This document shows, piece by piece, positions 33,983-44,922 of a DNA stretch of 46,882 nt. The position numbers and the translations under genes are program-made. Numbering within the stretch: the first letter of the stretch is position 1; each line of letters opens with the position of its first letter. The notes under the pieces were generated by a model, which was not told the origin of the DNA, did not search any database, and worked only from the letters and a program-made list of their open reading frames with translations. Source of the stretch: Litorilituus sp. (GTDB lineage: Bacteria; Pseudomonadota; Gammaproteobacteria; Enterobacterales; Alteromonadaceae). The stretch spans positions 1 through 46,882 of the forward strand of contig JASMAS010000013.1 in NCBI GenBank assembly GCA_030754235.1. The letters are read 5' to 3'.

Positions 33983-34078
33983 TTTTCTATTCCTAATGTT
34001 CAATTAACTTAATATGGTTACACTATACTTTTTACGTGCCCTGAGTGAGAAGCTGCTAAGAAACTACCCGACAGTTTA

Positions 34079-35314
34079 CTAACCACCCACTAAGGTATTT
34101 AACTGCAATATAGGTTCTAAAATGGCGACGACGATAAATAATACGACACTTGCCATCATCACCATTAACGCAGGTTCAAAAGCTTTTAATGAAATATTCA
34201 TTAATGCTTCAAATTCTCTATCTTGATTATCTGCCGCTCGCGCTAACATGTGTTCAAGTTGACCACTTTTTTCACCGCTAGCAATCATATGGAGCATCAT
34301 AGGGGGAAACAATTTGCTTTGCTCTAGTGCCATACGCAAACTTGTGCCTTCTCTCACTTTATTCGCAGCAGTTTTGACCTGTTGTTTAATAAATAAATTA
34401 TCAAGTACTTCACCCGAGATTTTCATGCTTTCCAATAAAGGGACTGCACTCGCCGTTAAAATACTTAATGTTCGAGCAAAACGTGCGGTATTGATACCTT
34501 TAGAAACTTTACCAATGCCAGGTAATGTAATCACCCGACGATGATAAGCAAGCCTAAATTTTGGTTTTTTCATTAACTGTGAAAACAGCAACACACTGAT
34601 TGCTATTAACAAGACCATGGCTAAGCCATAGGCTTGCAAGAACTCACTACTGGCGATTAAGAACTGTGTTGTTTGGGGTAAATTTTCCCCCATATGTTCA
34701 AATTGGCCCACAATTTGAGGCACGACTTTCGTTAGTAAAATAGCAATAACCCCGACAGCAACCACGGTCATAATAATAGGATATACCATAGCTTGAATCA
34801 GTTGAGAGCGCATTTGCTCGCGTTGCTCAGTATAGTCAGCTAAGCGGTTGAGTACTTTATCTAAATGGCCTGATTTTTCACCTGCAGCCACCATAGCACG
34901 ATATAAACGATTAAAGACGCGAGGATATTCAGCCATGCTTTCGGCTAAACCATAGCCTTCGGTCACTTTAGTGCGAACGCCCATAATCATACTTTTAATG
35001 CGGTTTTTTTCTCCCTGCTCAGCCACCGCCATTAATGATTCTTCTAGAGGGAGCCCTGATTCAACCAATGTTGCTAGCTGACGAGTAACTAATGCCAACT
35101 CTGCGGCCGAAATTTTTCCTCGATGAACACTTGACGATTGACCACCCACCCCACTAACTTTGCTTTTATTACTGGTTAATGTGGCAACCACGTCAATAGG
35201 CATTAAGCCTTGATCGCGTAATAACCCCCGCACTTGTCTTGGTGTATCACCTTCAATAACACCCTTTTTGGTTTTACCGCGGCCATCTACCGCTTGATAA
35301 TCAAAAGCGGCCAT
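34079..35314 (-). CDS. gspF: Type II secretion inner-membrane platform protein F
   Basis: A 411-residue polytopic protein with two repeated GspF domains and three membrane helices (near 170-195, 222-240 and 380-400). AAFDYQAVDGRGKTKKGVIE at the N-terminus and TRQLATLVESGLPLEESL and MIASGEKSGQLE are family motifs. It couples GspE movement to pseudopilus growth. The start overlaps the gspE stop (TAATG). Confidence 0.96.
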   Translation of the reverse strand: MAAFDYQAVDGRGKTKKGVIEGDTPRQVRGLLRDQGLMPIDVVATLTSNKSKVSGVGGQSSSVHRGKISAAELALVTRQLATLVESGLPLEESLMAVAEQGEKNRIKSMIMGVRTKVTEGYGLAESMAEYPRVFNRLYRAMVAAGEKSGHLDKVLNRLADYTEQREQMRSQLIQAMVYPIIMTVVAVGVIAILLTKVVPQIVGQFEHMGENLPQTTQFLIASSEFLQAYGLAMVLLIAISVLLFSQLMKKPKFRLAYHRRVITLPGIGKVSKGINTARFARTLSILTASAVPLLESMKISGEVLDNLFIKQQVKTAANKVREGTSLRMALEQSKLFPPMMLHMIASGEKSGQLEHMLARAADNQDREFEALMNISLKAFEPALMVMMASVVLFIVVAILEPILQLNTLVGG

Positions 35315-36870
35315 TAATCTTCTCTTGTCACGCGCAACACTTCTTCAAGTGTTGTTTGCCCTGACATGACTTTGTCAAAACCATCACGACGAATAGAAGC
35401 AGTATGTTGGCGAATATACTTTTCTATCGCTTGCTCACCATGGCCGTTATGAATTAATTCACGTACTTTATCATCCACAATGAGTAATTCGTGAATACCC
35501 GTACGGCCTCGATAACCTTTAAAGTTACATTCAACACAGCCCACGGCACGATAAATAACGTGTTTGTTATCAGTCGCTAAAGCTAGCAGTGTACATTCTT
35601 CTTCATCAGGTAGGTGACTTTCTCGACAGTGCGGACAAAGGGTTCGAACTAGGCGTTGCGCTAACACACCTAATAAACTTGAAGAAAGTAAAAAGGGTTC
35701 AACACCCATATCTTCCATTCGTGTTATTGCACCTGCTGCCGTGTTAGTATGCAACGTTGATAACACTAGGTGTCCGGTAAGACTAGCTTGAACACCAATT
35801 TGAGCTGTTTCTAAATCGCGTATTTCACCCACCATCACCACATCAGGATCTTGTCGTAAAATAGCCCTTAAGCCTCGGGCAAATGTCATATCAACTTTGG
35901 TGTTGACCTGTGTTTGTCCTATGCCTTCAATGGCATATTCTATAGGATCTTCTACCGTTAAGAGGTTGCGCTCCTTGGCATCAATTTGCGTCAATCCGGC
36001 ATATAAGGTGGTACTTTTACCTGAGCCAGTAGGGCCAGTGACTAAAATAATTCCATGGGGCTTTTCTATTAATTGGCTAAAGGCGTGACGGTTATTGTCT
36101 GTCATGCCTAAATCTTCTAAATCTAAACGTGCTGAGTTTTTATCAAGTAAACGCAATACTACTCGCTCGCCATGCCCTGTTGGCATTGTAGAAACACGAA
36201 CATCAACAGCCCTGCCTCCAATACGTAGTGAGATTCTACCATCTTGAGGAATACGTTTTTCTGCAATATCAAGTTTTGCCATTACCTTGATACGAGAAAC
36301 TAATAAAGAGGCCAGTTTACGATTAGGCTTTAATACTTCACGTAAAACGCCATCAACTCGAAAGCGTATTTGTAAGGCATTTTCAAACGTTTCAATATGA
36401 ATATCACTTGCACTTTCTTTGATCGCCTCACTCAACATAGCATTGATGAGCTTGATAATAGGTGCATCGTCTTCATTTTCAAGCAAATCTTCACTTTCAA
36501 CCATTTCATCAGCAAGTGAATATAAATCCACTTCATTGCCGATATCCTCCATCATTTGCTGTGCTTCTGACGAGTCGCGCTGATAGGTTTTTGTTAACAG
36601 TAACTCAAATGAAGCAGCATCTTTAACGTCAATGTTAAAGGGCGCTTTAATAATACGTCTTACCTCAACAATGGTCTCTAAGCTAATATTTTCCAGACAA
36701 TGTAAAGTATAACCACCTTGGTGCTGTATGATCAGCACACTAAAACGCTTAGCAAAAGCAAAAGGTAAGCGCCAAATATCCGTGCTTATTTCTTGCCCAT
36801 CAGGTTCTTCTGCTAAGATTGAGGCGTTATCCTGTGATAACGTATCTTGGCCTACATGGATATCCGCCAT
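35314..36870 (-). CDS. gspE: Type II secretion ATPase E
   Basis: A 518-residue cytoplasmic secretion ATPase. Walker A is GPTGSGKST (279-287), the Asp box is TVEDPIEY, Walker B is DVMVGEIRD and the His box is [12 protein letters not shown] zinc-binding module with two CxxC pairs (CPHC and CVEC) lies near residues 410-460. The N-terminal domain binds GspL. It is coupled to gspD upstream and gspF downstream by one-base TAATG overlaps. Confidence 0.97.
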   Translation of the reverse strand: MADIHVGQDTLSQDNASILAEEPDGQEISTDIWRLPFAFAKRFSVLIIQHQGGYTLHCLENISLETIVEVRRIIKAPFNIDVKDAASFELLLTKTYQRDSSEAQQMMEDIGNEVDLYSLADEMVESEDLLENEDDAPIIKLINAMLSEAIKESASDIHIETFENALQIRFRVDGVLREVLKPNRKLASLLVSRIKVMAKLDIAEKRIPQDGRISLRIGGRAVDVRVSTMPTGHGERVVLRLLDKNSARLDLEDLGMTDNNRHAFSQLIEKPHGIILVTGPTGSGKSTTLYAGLTQIDAKERNLLTVEDPIEYAIEGIGQTQVNTKVDMTFARGLRAILRQDPDVVMVGEIRDLETAQIGVQASLTGHLVLSTLHTNTAAGAITRMEDMGVEPFLLSSSLLGVLAQRLVRTLCPHCRESHLPDEEECTLLALATDNKHVIYRAVGCVECNFKGYRGRTGIHELLIVDDKVRELIHNGHGEQAIEKYIRQHTASIRRDGFDKVMSGQTTLEEVLRVTRED

Positions 36871-39005
36871 TAGTCATTATTCTCATCTAATTGCTCTGCC
36901 TTACTTTGCTTTTCTTTTTGCAAGGTATCTTGATACTCATCAAAGGAAGGCGGCAGTGATAAGTCATCATTCCATTCTGGCAAAATAGGCAAATGCTCAT
37001 CGCTCATTAACGATAAACCTTCTTCTTGCTTGCGTATTTCATCGGCGCGCATAAAGTTATACTTTTCTTTTGCCATACTATTCATCACTTGAGCATCAGT
37101 GATAATAGTGGGTCGTAAAAACACCATAAGATTACGTTTACGCACACTGTTACTGGTTGAGCTAAATAAATGACCAATAAACGGAATATCACCAAGTAAG
37201 GGAACTTTTTGTACACTTTCTTGCACGTCTTCATCAATCAAGCCACCTAAGATGACTGTAGCGCCATTTTCGACCATCACTGAGGTTTTAATTTCACGCT
37301 TGTTAATAGAAATGTCGACACCGGTAGCGCCACTGACGGAAGAAACTTCTTGTTCAATGGTAAGTTGTACCCCATTACCTTCATTGATTTGTGGTGTCAC
37401 CAGTAATTTAATACCCACTTCTTGTCTGTCTACTGTTTGAAAAGGATTTGAATTATTACTACCAGTTTGCGAACCGGTGATAATTGGCACTTCTTGACCC
37501 ACTAAAAAGTAAGCTTCTTCGTTATCTAGGGTGGTAATGCTCGGTGTTGCTAAAATATTAGAATTGGTGTCACTACTCACCGCCTGCACAATAGCACCCC
37601 AGTCATTTTTCATTACCCCAAACATACCACCACTGACGGAGCCTAACACTTGAGCTAATAACGTGTAGTCACCTTTTGTCTCATTTTTATAATATCCTTC
37701 TTGAATCACTTCGTTATTATCATTAAGCAAAGCGGGTACAAACTCACCTTTTGTTGATTCAGCCGCTTTACCAGCTCCTGCAACATTAGAAAGAGAAGCA
37801 GGACCATTAGTAAACTGGGTAAAACCACCGGCTTCACTGTACCATTGCACACCAAGTTGCGCACCATCACTTTCAAACACTTCAACGATAATTGCTTCAA
37901 TATGTACTTGCGCTCGAGGTACATCAAGCTGGCGAATAACAGACTCAAGTGAAAGCAGCATATCTGGTTGACCCGTAATAACTAAACTATTGGTTGACTC
38001 ATGTGCTTCTATGCTAGTTTCACTTTTTGAGCTATTACGAGACTTTGTTTTAGTGGATTTTTCTTCTGAGGCAATTGTTTTGCTTACGCCATTGAGCACT
38101 TTGACTAAATCTTCAGCTTTTGCATACTTTAAATAATAAATGCGGGTATTACCGCTAGTTTCTAATTCACTGTCTAGGCGCTTAACTAACCGACTAACCC
38201 GTGCACGAGCTTGAACTTCGCCACTGACAATAACGCTGTTTGAGCGTTCGTCGGCAACAATTTTAGGAATTAAAAAGGTTGGTTGGCCAGCTTTACCGCC
38301 ACTGGGTTTATTCATCGCCTCAACAATACGCACCATCTCACCGGCAGAGGCGTATTGAAGCTTAATAATTTCAACATCTTGATCCCCGGCTCTGTCTACT
38401 CGCTCGATGATTTTAACTAAACGATTTACCGTAGCGGCAGTGCCCGTTAGCATAATAACATTGGCGGGGTCATAGTTGGTCACATTACCGCCACCTGCTT
38501 GATCAGAAAGCTGACGCAATAAGGGCACTAATTCTCGTACCGTAACATTTTTTACTTCAACAATGCGTGTCACCATTTCATCACCAGCGACATTGCTGCT
38601 ATTGCCAACAACGGGTATAGAAGACGTTTTGGCATCTTTATTTCGGATAACCTTAATAATATTATTATCCATTTCTACCGCGGCAAAACCATAGACTTCT
38701 AGCACATTCAAGAAGAATTGATAATATTGCTGTTCAGATAACAAATCATAGCTACGAACATTGACTTTACCACGCACGTTAGGGTCAACAATCATGGTTT
38801 TTTTCAGATTTTTGCCAACAATATTGACAAATTCGGTAATCTCAGTGCCTTTAAAGTTAGGGGAATATTGTGCCGCACTTGCTTGACCGATAGCGAAAAT
38901 ACCACTAAAAATAACCGCAGTTACTATCACTAGCCCCATTTGCTTAAGTTGCTTAAACTTGTGGGCAATGTGCTTAACCACTGAAACGTTTAAGTTGCTA
39001 ACCAT
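36870..39005 (-). CDS. gspD: Type II secretion outer-membrane secretin D
   Basis: A 711-residue secretin. The signal peptide ends at ASA before [17 protein letters not shown], which opens the N0 domain. N1-N3 repeats follow ([23 protein letters not shown] and [16 protein letters not shown]), then the secretin barrel with [20 protein letters not shown] and [15 protein letters not shown] charged C-terminal tail of about 60 residues could bind a pilotin, which is not in the window. AAGGAA lies 6 bases before the start. The 58-base gap to gspC is the last before the operon promoter. Confidence 0.97.
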   Translation of the reverse strand: MVSNLNVSVVKHIAHKFKQLKQMGLVIVTAVIFSGIFAIGQASAAQYSPNFKGTEITEFVNIVGKNLKKTMIVDPNVRGKVNVRSYDLLSEQQYYQFFLNVLEVYGFAAVEMDNNIIKVIRNKDAKTSSIPVVGNSSNVAGDEMVTRIVEVKNVTVRELVPLLRQLSDQAGGGNVTNYDPANVIMLTGTAATVNRLVKIIERVDRAGDQDVEIIKLQYASAGEMVRIVEAMNKPSGGKAGQPTFLIPKIVADERSNSVIVSGEVQARARVSRLVKRLDSELETSGNTRIYYLKYAKAEDLVKVLNGVSKTIASEEKSTKTKSRNSSKSETSIEAHESTNSLVITGQPDMLLSLESVIRQLDVPRAQVHIEAIIVEVFESDGAQLGVQWYSEAGGFTQFTNGPASLSNVAGAGKAAESTKGEFVPALLNDNNEVIQEGYYKNETKGDYTLLAQVLGSVSGGMFGVMKNDWGAIVQAVSSDTNSNILATPSITTLDNEEAYFLVGQEVPIITGSQTGSNNSNPFQTVDRQEVGIKLLVTPQINEGNGVQLTIEQEVSSVSGATGVDISINKREIKTSVMVENGATVILGGLIDEDVQESVQKVPLLGDIPFIGHLFSSTSNSVRKRNLMVFLRPTIITDAQVMNSMAKEKYNFMRADEIRKQEEGLSLMSDEHLPILPEWNDDLSLPPSFDEYQDTLQKEKQSKAEQLDENND

Positions 39006-39063
39006 GAAAAATTCCTTAATGCTGTAATGTTATATTGCTAAATATTGGTAGAGTTAAAAATGA

Positions 39064-40026
39064 TTATTCAATGCTAAAAAGTATTTCAACAAATTCATTA
39101 TTGCGTTTAATTAATAGTACTATGTCACGTTCTGTTCTTAATGCCATCATGGCTTGTGCTGCCTGTGAAGATTGTAATAAATCATAACCATTCATTTGCA
39201 CAGCTATATCTCCCGATTGCAAACCTGACTGCTTAAAAAACTCAGGGTTTTTCCCCGGAGCTAAGCGATAGCCAATAATCCCCCCCTGTTTTCGTGCTGG
39301 TGAGACACGTAAATAGTCGGTTATTTTCCCGGGATCTTCACTTAAATCTTTTCTTAATTGAACAGCGCTTTTAGTGAGTGCTTTATTTGTCCGTTGGTCA
39401 ACAACACCAACCTTGCCTAAAACGTGTTTTTGTTTAATTTTTTTGCCTTTATCTGATACCTTCGCCTGTTTTTTTCCACCTTGATGCACAACAGCTTTAG
39501 CCGGTTGGTTATAATCAGCCCCATCTAGCATCAGAGTTTCTAACCGACCTGACTGCTTAATAATTACGCGATCAATCAATACTTGGTCAAGACTAGCGCG
39601 AGTGCCAACAATGACATCGCCAATCCCATATGTTTCTTGTGTTCCTTTATACTCTATAATTGCCGCAGCAGTCTCGGCACTATCACTAGCAACAGCAGCA
39701 GACAAGGTAAGCTGCAACCTTGTTTGTGGAACATTTTTCACTTGCTCAACTACTTGCTCTTTGTCCTGATTGTATTCACCAAAAAGATTAAGAGACTGTA
39801 AAGTGGATAAATTAAAATCTCTTTGGGCTTGTTTTTTTGTACTAGGTGCATAGCCTGCATCCCTAGCAATAAGCGGTTGTGTCTGTGGTACAACAAGCCA
39901 AGTAATTTTAGCCGCTACAAAAGCAATATAAACCAACAATAATATGCTAATTGCCTGTGCTATTTTGTGTTGCGGTAATTTTGCCAACACAGTAGAAAAA
40001 GATGTCAAATTATTCATTAAAGCCAT
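39064..40026 (-). CDS. gspC: Type II secretion protein C
   Basis: A 320-residue bitopic inner-membrane protein that links the platform to the secretin. The membrane helix is near 22-45 (AISILLLVYIAFVAAKITWL). The homology region that binds GspD is at about 80-160 (RLQLTLSAAVAS, YGIGDVIVGTRASLDQVLID). A lysine-rich linker precedes a C-terminal PDZ domain (GIIGYRLAPGKNPEFFKQSG, LQSGDIAVQMNGYDL). It is first in the leftward operon. The start may be ATG 40026 or ATG 40017; neither has a strong ribosome site. It is divergent from hslR. Confidence 0.95.
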   Translation of the reverse strand: MALMNNLTSFSTVLAKLPQHKIAQAISILLLVYIAFVAAKITWLVVPQTQPLIARDAGYAPSTKKQAQRDFNLSTLQSLNLFGEYNQDKEQVVEQVKNVPQTRLQLTLSAAVASDSAETAAAIIEYKGTQETYGIGDVIVGTRASLDQVLIDRVIIKQSGRLETLMLDGADYNQPAKAVVHQGGKKQAKVSDKGKKIKQKHVLGKVGVVDQRTNKALTKSAVQLRKDLSEDPGKITDYLRVSPARKQGGIIGYRLAPGKNPEFFKQSGLQSGDIAVQMNGYDLLQSSQAAQAMMALRTERDIVLLIKRNNEFVEILFSIE

Positions 40027-40283
40027 GTGATTATTTGCTGCTGATAGTCGTTTTTATCACTGATATCGATTAATAGCGAGCTTTTTTCAACCGTTAAAAA
40101 ATTGTTAACTGTAAAATGCAAGGCACTGATAATACTTGACCCTTGGCTTAGCAACAAGTGATGTGCTGATTTTTTCACTATAATTTACAATTAAACAGGC
40201 AGATGAGACGAAAATATGTTATTTTTCACAAAATTTTTTGCTGTTTTTTTCAATAAAAAGGCTTATAAAAAGTACCTTACTTT

Positions 40284-40682
40284 ATGGCAACAACCAATGA
40301 CAAAAGTTCAACACGATTAGACAAATGGTTATGGGCTGCGAGATTTTATAAAACCCGCGCCATTGCAAAGCAAATGATAGACGGTGGTAAAGTTTTTTAT
40401 AATGGCCAACGCACTAAATCAGGTAAAGCTGTGGTAATTGGCGATTTCATTAAAATTAGACAAGGTTATGATGAAAAGGAAGTTGAGGTTATTCTTTTAG
40501 CGGATAGACGCAAAGACGCCACCTTTGCTCAGACATTATATAAAGAAACACTAAATAGCATTGCCCGTCGTGAAAAAAACAGCCTTGCCCGCAAACAAGG
40601 CATTCTGTTAAGCCCTGCTTGTGAGACAAAGCCCGATAAAAAACAGCGCAGAAAAATTAGAGAATTCAAAGAGAGAATGTAA
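40284..40682 (+). CDS. hslR: Ribosome-associated heat shock protein Hsp15
   Basis: A 132-residue S4-domain RNA-binding protein. RLDKWLWAARFYKTRAIAKQ, IDGGKVFYNGQRTKSGK and VVIGDFIKI form the S4 fold. In E. coli Hsp15 binds free 50S subunits that carry stalled nascent chains and helps recycle them after heat shock. The C-terminus is strongly basic (KPDKKQRRKIREFKERM). The gene precedes hslO as in E. coli. A TATAAT lies at 40179-40184, but no matching -35 is seen at the right distance. Confidence 0.95.
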   Translation: MATTNDKSSTRLDKWLWAARFYKTRAIAKQMIDGGKVFYNGQRTKSGKAVVIGDFIKIRQGYDEKEVEVILLADRRKDATFAQTLYKETLNSIARREKNSLARKQGILLSPACETKPDKKQRRKIREFKERM

Positions 40683-40686
40683 CCTT

Positions 40687-41577
40687 ATGTCTGAAAACAC
40701 CCTTTTAAAAACAGATACATTAAACCGCTACTTATTTGATGATATGCACGCTCGTGGTGAGTTAGTTCAACTAAGTCATAGCTATCAATGTATTATTCAA
40801 CATCATAACTACCCACCGGCGGTACGCATATTACTAGGAGAGCTATTAGCCGCGACTTGCTTACTGACAGCAACGTTAAAATTTGAAGGCGAAATAACGG
40901 TACAGTTACAAGGAGACGGTCCGGTAGGCTACATGTCAGTTAATGGTGATAATAATCAGCAGATGCGTGGTATCGCTAAATTATCCCAAACAATCACCAA
41001 TGAAAATACACTACATCAACTCATTGGCAAGGGAAATATGGTCATAACCATTCGCCCAAACCAAGGGGAACCCTACCAAGGTATTGTTGCACTTGAGCAG
41101 GATAGCTTAGCTGACTGTTTAGCGCATTATTTTGAGGTGTCAGAGCAAATCCCCACTAAAATATGGTTGTTTAGTCATGAGCAAAATCAGCAAGTTGCTG
41201 GCGCATTCCTTCAGTTATTACCTGACGGCGATGGTAGCGATGAAAATAAAGCTAAGCAACAAAGTGACTTTGAACACCTAACACAATTAACAAACACCAT
41301 AAAAGCAGAAGAAATATTCACCCTTGAAGCACAAGCGCTACTTTACCGTTTGTATCATCAAGAAACCGTCAGCTTATATGAGCCACAAGCAGTAACCTAT
41401 CAATGTGGCTGTTCAAGCGATAAATGTTTAGCGGCAATTTCACAAGTTTCCGCCGAAGAAATTAGCGCTATATTGACTGAACAAGGAAAAATTTCAATGA
41501 CCTGTGAATATTGTTTAACCCATTATGACTTTTTTGCCGAAGATTTAAAAAGTTTCACTTCGAAACAAAACCACTAG
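40687..41577 (+). CDS. hslO: Redox-regulated chaperone Hsp33
   Basis: A 296-residue holdase chaperone switched on by oxidation. Four zinc-binding cysteines form the redox switch: CGC followed later by the second pair in CEYC (pattern CxC...CxxC, as in E. coli Cys232/234/265/268). LLGELLAATCLLTATLKFEG and LQGDGPVGYMSVNGD belong to the substrate-binding domain. The start is ATG 40687 (MSENTLLKTDTLN), four bases after the hslR stop; a longer frame begins inside hslR. The hslR-hslO operon is conserved with E. coli. Confidence 0.96.
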   Translation: MSENTLLKTDTLNRYLFDDMHARGELVQLSHSYQCIIQHHNYPPAVRILLGELLAATCLLTATLKFEGEITVQLQGDGPVGYMSVNGDNNQQMRGIAKLSQTITNENTLHQLIGKGNMVITIRPNQGEPYQGIVALEQDSLADCLAHYFEVSEQIPTKIWLFSHEQNQQVAGAFLQLLPDGDGSDENKAKQQSDFEHLTQLTNTIKAEEIFTLEAQALLYRLYHQETVSLYEPQAVTYQCGCSSDKCLAAISQVSAEEISAILTEQGKISMTCEYCLTHYDFFAEDLKSFTSKQNH

Positions 41578-41888
41578 TTAATAATATATATTTCACTAAA
41601 AAAACCTCCCGTTGACACTCTTTTGTATGATAATTACTTAAAAGAGTGTCAAACCATTACTTTCTCGCAGCCCTTATCTATATTAATGTTATAAAATTAC
41701 ACCTAAGAAGTTACCCACTATTTCGATTGTTTATGTTGCTTATAGTGAAAACTTTCATTTTAGATTATTTTTTACTTTCGTTTTGTACCTTATTACCCTA
41801 AAATGGCGCCATGAATACTTTTAAGCCTTATTTCATTAAAGCCCAAACCAACACTTAATATTTGTCATACCTTAGGAGTGAATTTGCT
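41578..41888. promoter_or_regulatory. Upstream control region of pckA
   Basis: These 311 bases between hslO and pckA hold no ORF of note. The main feature is a perfect 13-bp inverted repeat at 41612-41652. AT-rich sequence at 41700-41830 should contain the pckA promoter, and AGGAG at 41873-41877 is its ribosome site. No intrinsic terminator for hslO with a T-run was found. Confidence 0.5.
41612..41652. repeat. Perfect 13-bp inverted repeat upstream of pckA
   Basis: TTGACACTCTTTT (41612-41624) and AAAAGAGTGTCAA (41640-41652) are exact reverse complements around a 15-base AT-rich spacer. As RNA it would be a stable stem, but only A residues follow on the plus strand, so it is not a classical terminator for hslO. 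It may be an operator, with two half-sites about 28 bp apart, or an mRNA-end structure. Confidence 0.7.
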
Positions 41889-43499
41889 ATGACCGCCCAA
41901 GAAAACTCAATTGATTTGTCTCAATATGGCATCAGCGATGTATCAGAAGTAGTTTACAACCCATCATATGAGTTACTGTTTAACGAAGAAACTAAAGCTG
42001 CCCTTGAAGGCTTTGATAAAGGTGTAGTTACTGAGCTTGGCGCAGTTAATGTTAATACCGGTATTTTTACAGGGCGCTCGCCAAAAGATAAATATATCGT
42101 TCGTGATGACACAACACGCGATACGGTTTGGTGGTCTGATCAAGGTAAAAATGATAACAAGCCTATGTCTGAAGAGACCTGGGGGGAACTAAAAACATTA
42201 GTGACAACACAACTATCAGGAAAACGCTTATTTGTTGTTGATACTTTTTGCGGCGCCAATGATGATACACGCTTAAAAGTTCGCTTTATTACTGAAGTTG
42301 CATGGCAAGCTCACTTTGTTAAGAATATGTTTATCCGTCCATCTGATGAAGAGTTAAAAACATACGAACCTGACTTTGTCGTAATGAATGGCGCTAAAAC
42401 CACCAACCCTAATTGGCAAACACAGGGATTAAATTCTGAAAACTTTGTCGCATTTAATTTAACTGAAAAAATTCAGTTAATTGGTGGTACTTGGTATGGC
42501 GGTGAGATGAAAAAAGGCATGTTTTCTATGATGAACTACCTTTTACCACTTAAAGGTATCGCATCAATGCACTGTAGTGCCAATGTTGGTAAAGAAGGTG
42601 ATGTTGCAGTATTCTTTGGTTTATCCGGTACAGGTAAAACAACACTTTCTACCGATCCCAAGCGTGAGCTAATTGGTGATGATGAGCACGGCTGGGATGA
42701 TAATGGCGTATTCAACTTTGAAGGCGGTTGTTATGCTAAAACGATTAAGTTAAGCAAAGAAAATGAACCTGATATCTACAATGCTATTCGTCGTGATGCT
42801 TTATTAGAAAACGTAACAGTATCTGAGGATGGCACCATTGATTTTGATGACAATTCTCGCACAGAAAACACCCGTGTTTCATACCCTATTCATCACATTG
42901 ATAATATTGTTAAGCCTGTGTCTCGTGCTGGCCATGCGAAAAAAGTTATCTTTTTAACGGCGGACGCCTTTGGTGTTTTACCGCCAGTTGCCAAGTTAAC
43001 TCCAGAGCAAACTGAGTATTACTTCTTATCGGGTTTCACTGCAAAATTAGCCGGAACAGAACGTGGTATTACAGAGCCAACCCCAACTTTCTCAAGTTGT
43101 TTTGGCGCAGCATTCTTAAGCTTACACCCCACGCAATACGCAGAAGTATTACATAAACGCATGGAAGCTGCTGGCGCCGAAGCCTATCTAGTGAATACTG
43201 GCTGGAATGGTACAGGTAAACGTATTTCAATTAAGGCAACTCGCGCTATTATTGATGCAATTTTAGATGGGTCAATTGACAAAGCTGATACCACGGTAAT
43301 TCCAATGTTTAATTTGGAAGTGCCTAAAACCGTTGCCGGTGTTGAAGGTGATATTCTTGACCCAAGAAACACATATCAAGATGCTAGCGAATGGCAAAAT
43401 AAAGCCCTTGATTTAGCAAACCGTTTTATCAATAACTTTGATAAGTTCACCGATACTGATAACGGAAAAGCACTAGTTGCTGCGGGTCCTCAGCTTTAA
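41889..43499 (+). CDS. pckA: Phosphoenolpyruvate carboxykinase (ATP)
   Basis: A 536-residue enzyme converting oxaloacetate and ATP to phosphoenolpyruvate, CO2 and ADP, the first step of gluconeogenesis. The substrate loop is [12 protein letters not shown]. The kinase P-loop is GLSGTGKTT (from residue 244), and IGDDEHGW and the Asp/Glu-rich metal site follow. The start is ATG 41889 because AGGAG lies 11 bases upstream; a longer frame from a TTG at 41862 would include that ribosome site. Position before envZ-ompR is as in E. coli. A terminator follows, shared with envZ. Confidence 0.97.
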   Translation: MTAQENSIDLSQYGISDVSEVVYNPSYELLFNEETKAALEGFDKGVVTELGAVNVNTGIFTGRSPKDKYIVRDDTTRDTVWWSDQGKNDNKPMSEETWGELKTLVTTQLSGKRLFVVDTFCGANDDTRLKVRFITEVAWQAHFVKNMFIRPSDEELKTYEPDFVVMNGAKTTNPNWQTQGLNSENFVAFNLTEKIQLIGGTWYGGEMKKGMFSMMNYLLPLKGIASMHCSANVGKEGDVAVFFGLSGTGKTTLSTDPKRELIGDDEHGWDDNGVFNFEGGCYAKTIKLSKENEPDIYNAIRRDALLENVTVSEDGTIDFDDNSRTENTRVSYPIHHIDNIVKPVSRAGHAKKVIFLTADAFGVLPPVAKLTPEQTEYYFLSGFTAKLAGTERGITEPTPTFSSCFGAAFLSLHPTQYAEVLHKRMEAAGAEAYLVNTGWNGTGKRISIKATRAIIDAILDGSIDKADTTVIPMFNLEVPKTVAGVEGDILDPRNTYQDASEWQNKALDLANRFINNFDKFTDTDNGKALVAAGPQL

Positions 43500-43528
43500 T
43501 TTGGGACTAACGACAAGTTAAGTACTAT

Positions 43529-43558
43529 AAAAAGCCTGCAATTGTGTAGGCTTTTTTT
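43529..43558. terminator. Bidirectional terminator between pckA and envZ
   Basis: AAAAAGCCT and AGGCTTTTT form a 9-bp stem around a 10-base loop, followed by more T on the plus strand and A-rich sequence on the other side, so both converging transcripts can end here. Confidence 0.85.
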
Positions 43559-43578
43559 GATTCAACGGATTATTTCCC

Positions 43579-44874
43579 CTAAAATTTTACAGGCAATAAC
43601 ACTTTTGCCTGCAAACCACCTTCGCCTTTGTTAGAAAGTTCCACGCTGCCACCATGGGTATCAACAATACGCTTAATGATGGCTAACCCTAAGCCACTAC
43701 CTTCGGTTCCTCGTGCCTTATCACCTTGAGTAAAAGGTTGAAATAAACGTTCAATATCTGCATCGGGAATGCCGCTGCCATGATCGCTAACAATAACGTA
43801 AACTCTCTCTTTATTCTTATCTAGGCCAGTATATACTTCAATATCTCCATCGGTGTAACGTAGGGCATTTTGAATTAAATTAGCTAATGCGCGTTTAACG
43901 GCAATATAGCGCAGAGGAATTTTAGGGCAATCACCAACAGTTAAAGTAATATTTCTATCACTAGGTGTTTCGACATTCAGCACCTCTTCAACGAGCTGGT
44001 TTAGATCATCTAGCTCAGCTTTATCTTTGGAGTCGTGGCGAATATAGTCAATAAATTGATCAATAATATTGTTCATATCATCAATATCATTCTCAATACC
44101 CTCTTTAAGAAAATCATCGAGTTCAGACATCATTTCACTGGCTAAACGAATACGCGTCAATGGTGTGCGTAAATCGTGGGAAATACCAGCCATGAGTAAG
44201 TTTCTGTCTTCTTCTAGCTGTTTTATGCCTTTAGACATATGATTGAACGCTTGGGTAACCGCCATAATTTCAGTCGTACCATGCTCTGTCAGTGGTTGGG
44301 GGAAATCACCTCGTCCAACATCTTTAGCAGCTTTTTGCAGTGACTTTAGTGGCCGATTAAGTTGTCTTACAAATAACCAGCCGCCCATAACACTCAACAA
44401 CCCAATAATACCCAAAAAGAAAATAAGCGGTGAAATACTGGCTTCTTCTAAACCAAGTAAGGGAATTTTAACCCATAAACTAGGGGCTTGCGGGGGGCGA
44501 ATCCAAAATAGATATTCATCACCTTCAGATATTCTTACCTCGGCGTGGCCACCTAACAAAGTGGACATTTGTTCACTACGATAGGGATAATAAGCTGCTG
44601 ATGCTAAGCCAAGCTTTAAAGCATCCCTTTCTCGATAAACACCAATACCAGTTTCTCTGTGAAAAGCTTCTGCCATTTTGGGGCTTAAACGAGCATCTTT
44701 TATGTCAATAAAAACAACACGAACCTGTTTTGCTAACAGTTGATTAATTTGTTGCTGACTTGGCTGAACAACATATAAAGCAAACGAAATATAGGAGACG
44801 ACTTGATTAATAAAAAGCAAAAAGCCTATTAATAAAACCGTTTGACCAAAGGCGCTTCGAGGTAAAATTTTCAT
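43579..44874 (-). CDS. envZ: Osmosensor histidine kinase EnvZ
   Basis: A 431-residue inner-membrane sensor kinase that phosphorylates OmpR. Two membrane helices (near 12-35 and 148-172) frame a periplasmic domain of about 115 residues. The HAMP domain contains [18 protein letters not shown]. The phosphorylated His233 is in [23 protein letters not shown]-site boxes are N ([11 protein letters not shown]), G1 (SDHGSGIPD) and G2 (GSGLGLAI). The start at ATG 44874 ([13 protein letters not shown]) is preferred with TTTAGG 7 bases upstream; the frame continues 8 codons to a TTG. It aligns along its length with E. coli EnvZ. It follows ompR after 48 bases. Confidence 0.95.
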   Translation of the reverse strand: MKILPRSAFGQTVLLIGFLLFINQVVSYISFALYVVQPSQQQINQLLAKQVRVVFIDIKDARLSPKMAEAFHRETGIGVYRERDALKLGLASAAYYPYRSEQMSTLLGGHAEVRISEGDEYLFWIRPPQAPSLWVKIPLLGLEEASISPLIFFLGIIGLLSVMGGWLFVRQLNRPLKSLQKAAKDVGRGDFPQPLTEHGTTEIMAVTQAFNHMSKGIKQLEEDRNLLMAGISHDLRTPLTRIRLASEMMSELDDFLKEGIENDIDDMNNIIDQFIDYIRHDSKDKAELDDLNQLVEEVLNVETPSDRNITLTVGDCPKIPLRYIAVKRALANLIQNALRYTDGDIEVYTGLDKNKERVYVIVSDHGSGIPDADIERLFQPFTQGDKARGTEGSGLGLAIIKRIVDTHGGSVELSNKGEGGLQAKVLLPVKF

Positions 44875-44922
44875 AGAAAAACCTAAAGAGCGTGACAAGC
44901 ATCACACTACAGCTGTCAAAGT

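Noticed and set aside
37706-37948. An 80-residue ORF in another frame within gspD
   Set aside because: Same strand but out of frame with conserved secretin sequence; no ribosome site or family match.
41612-41652. Rho-independent terminator for hslO
   Set aside because: The stem is strong, but the base run after it is A-rich on the plus strand, so it was listed as an inverted repeat.
44243-44584. A 113-residue plus-strand ORF inside envZ
   Set aside because: Antisense to the HAMP and second membrane segment of EnvZ; composition does not look like a protein.
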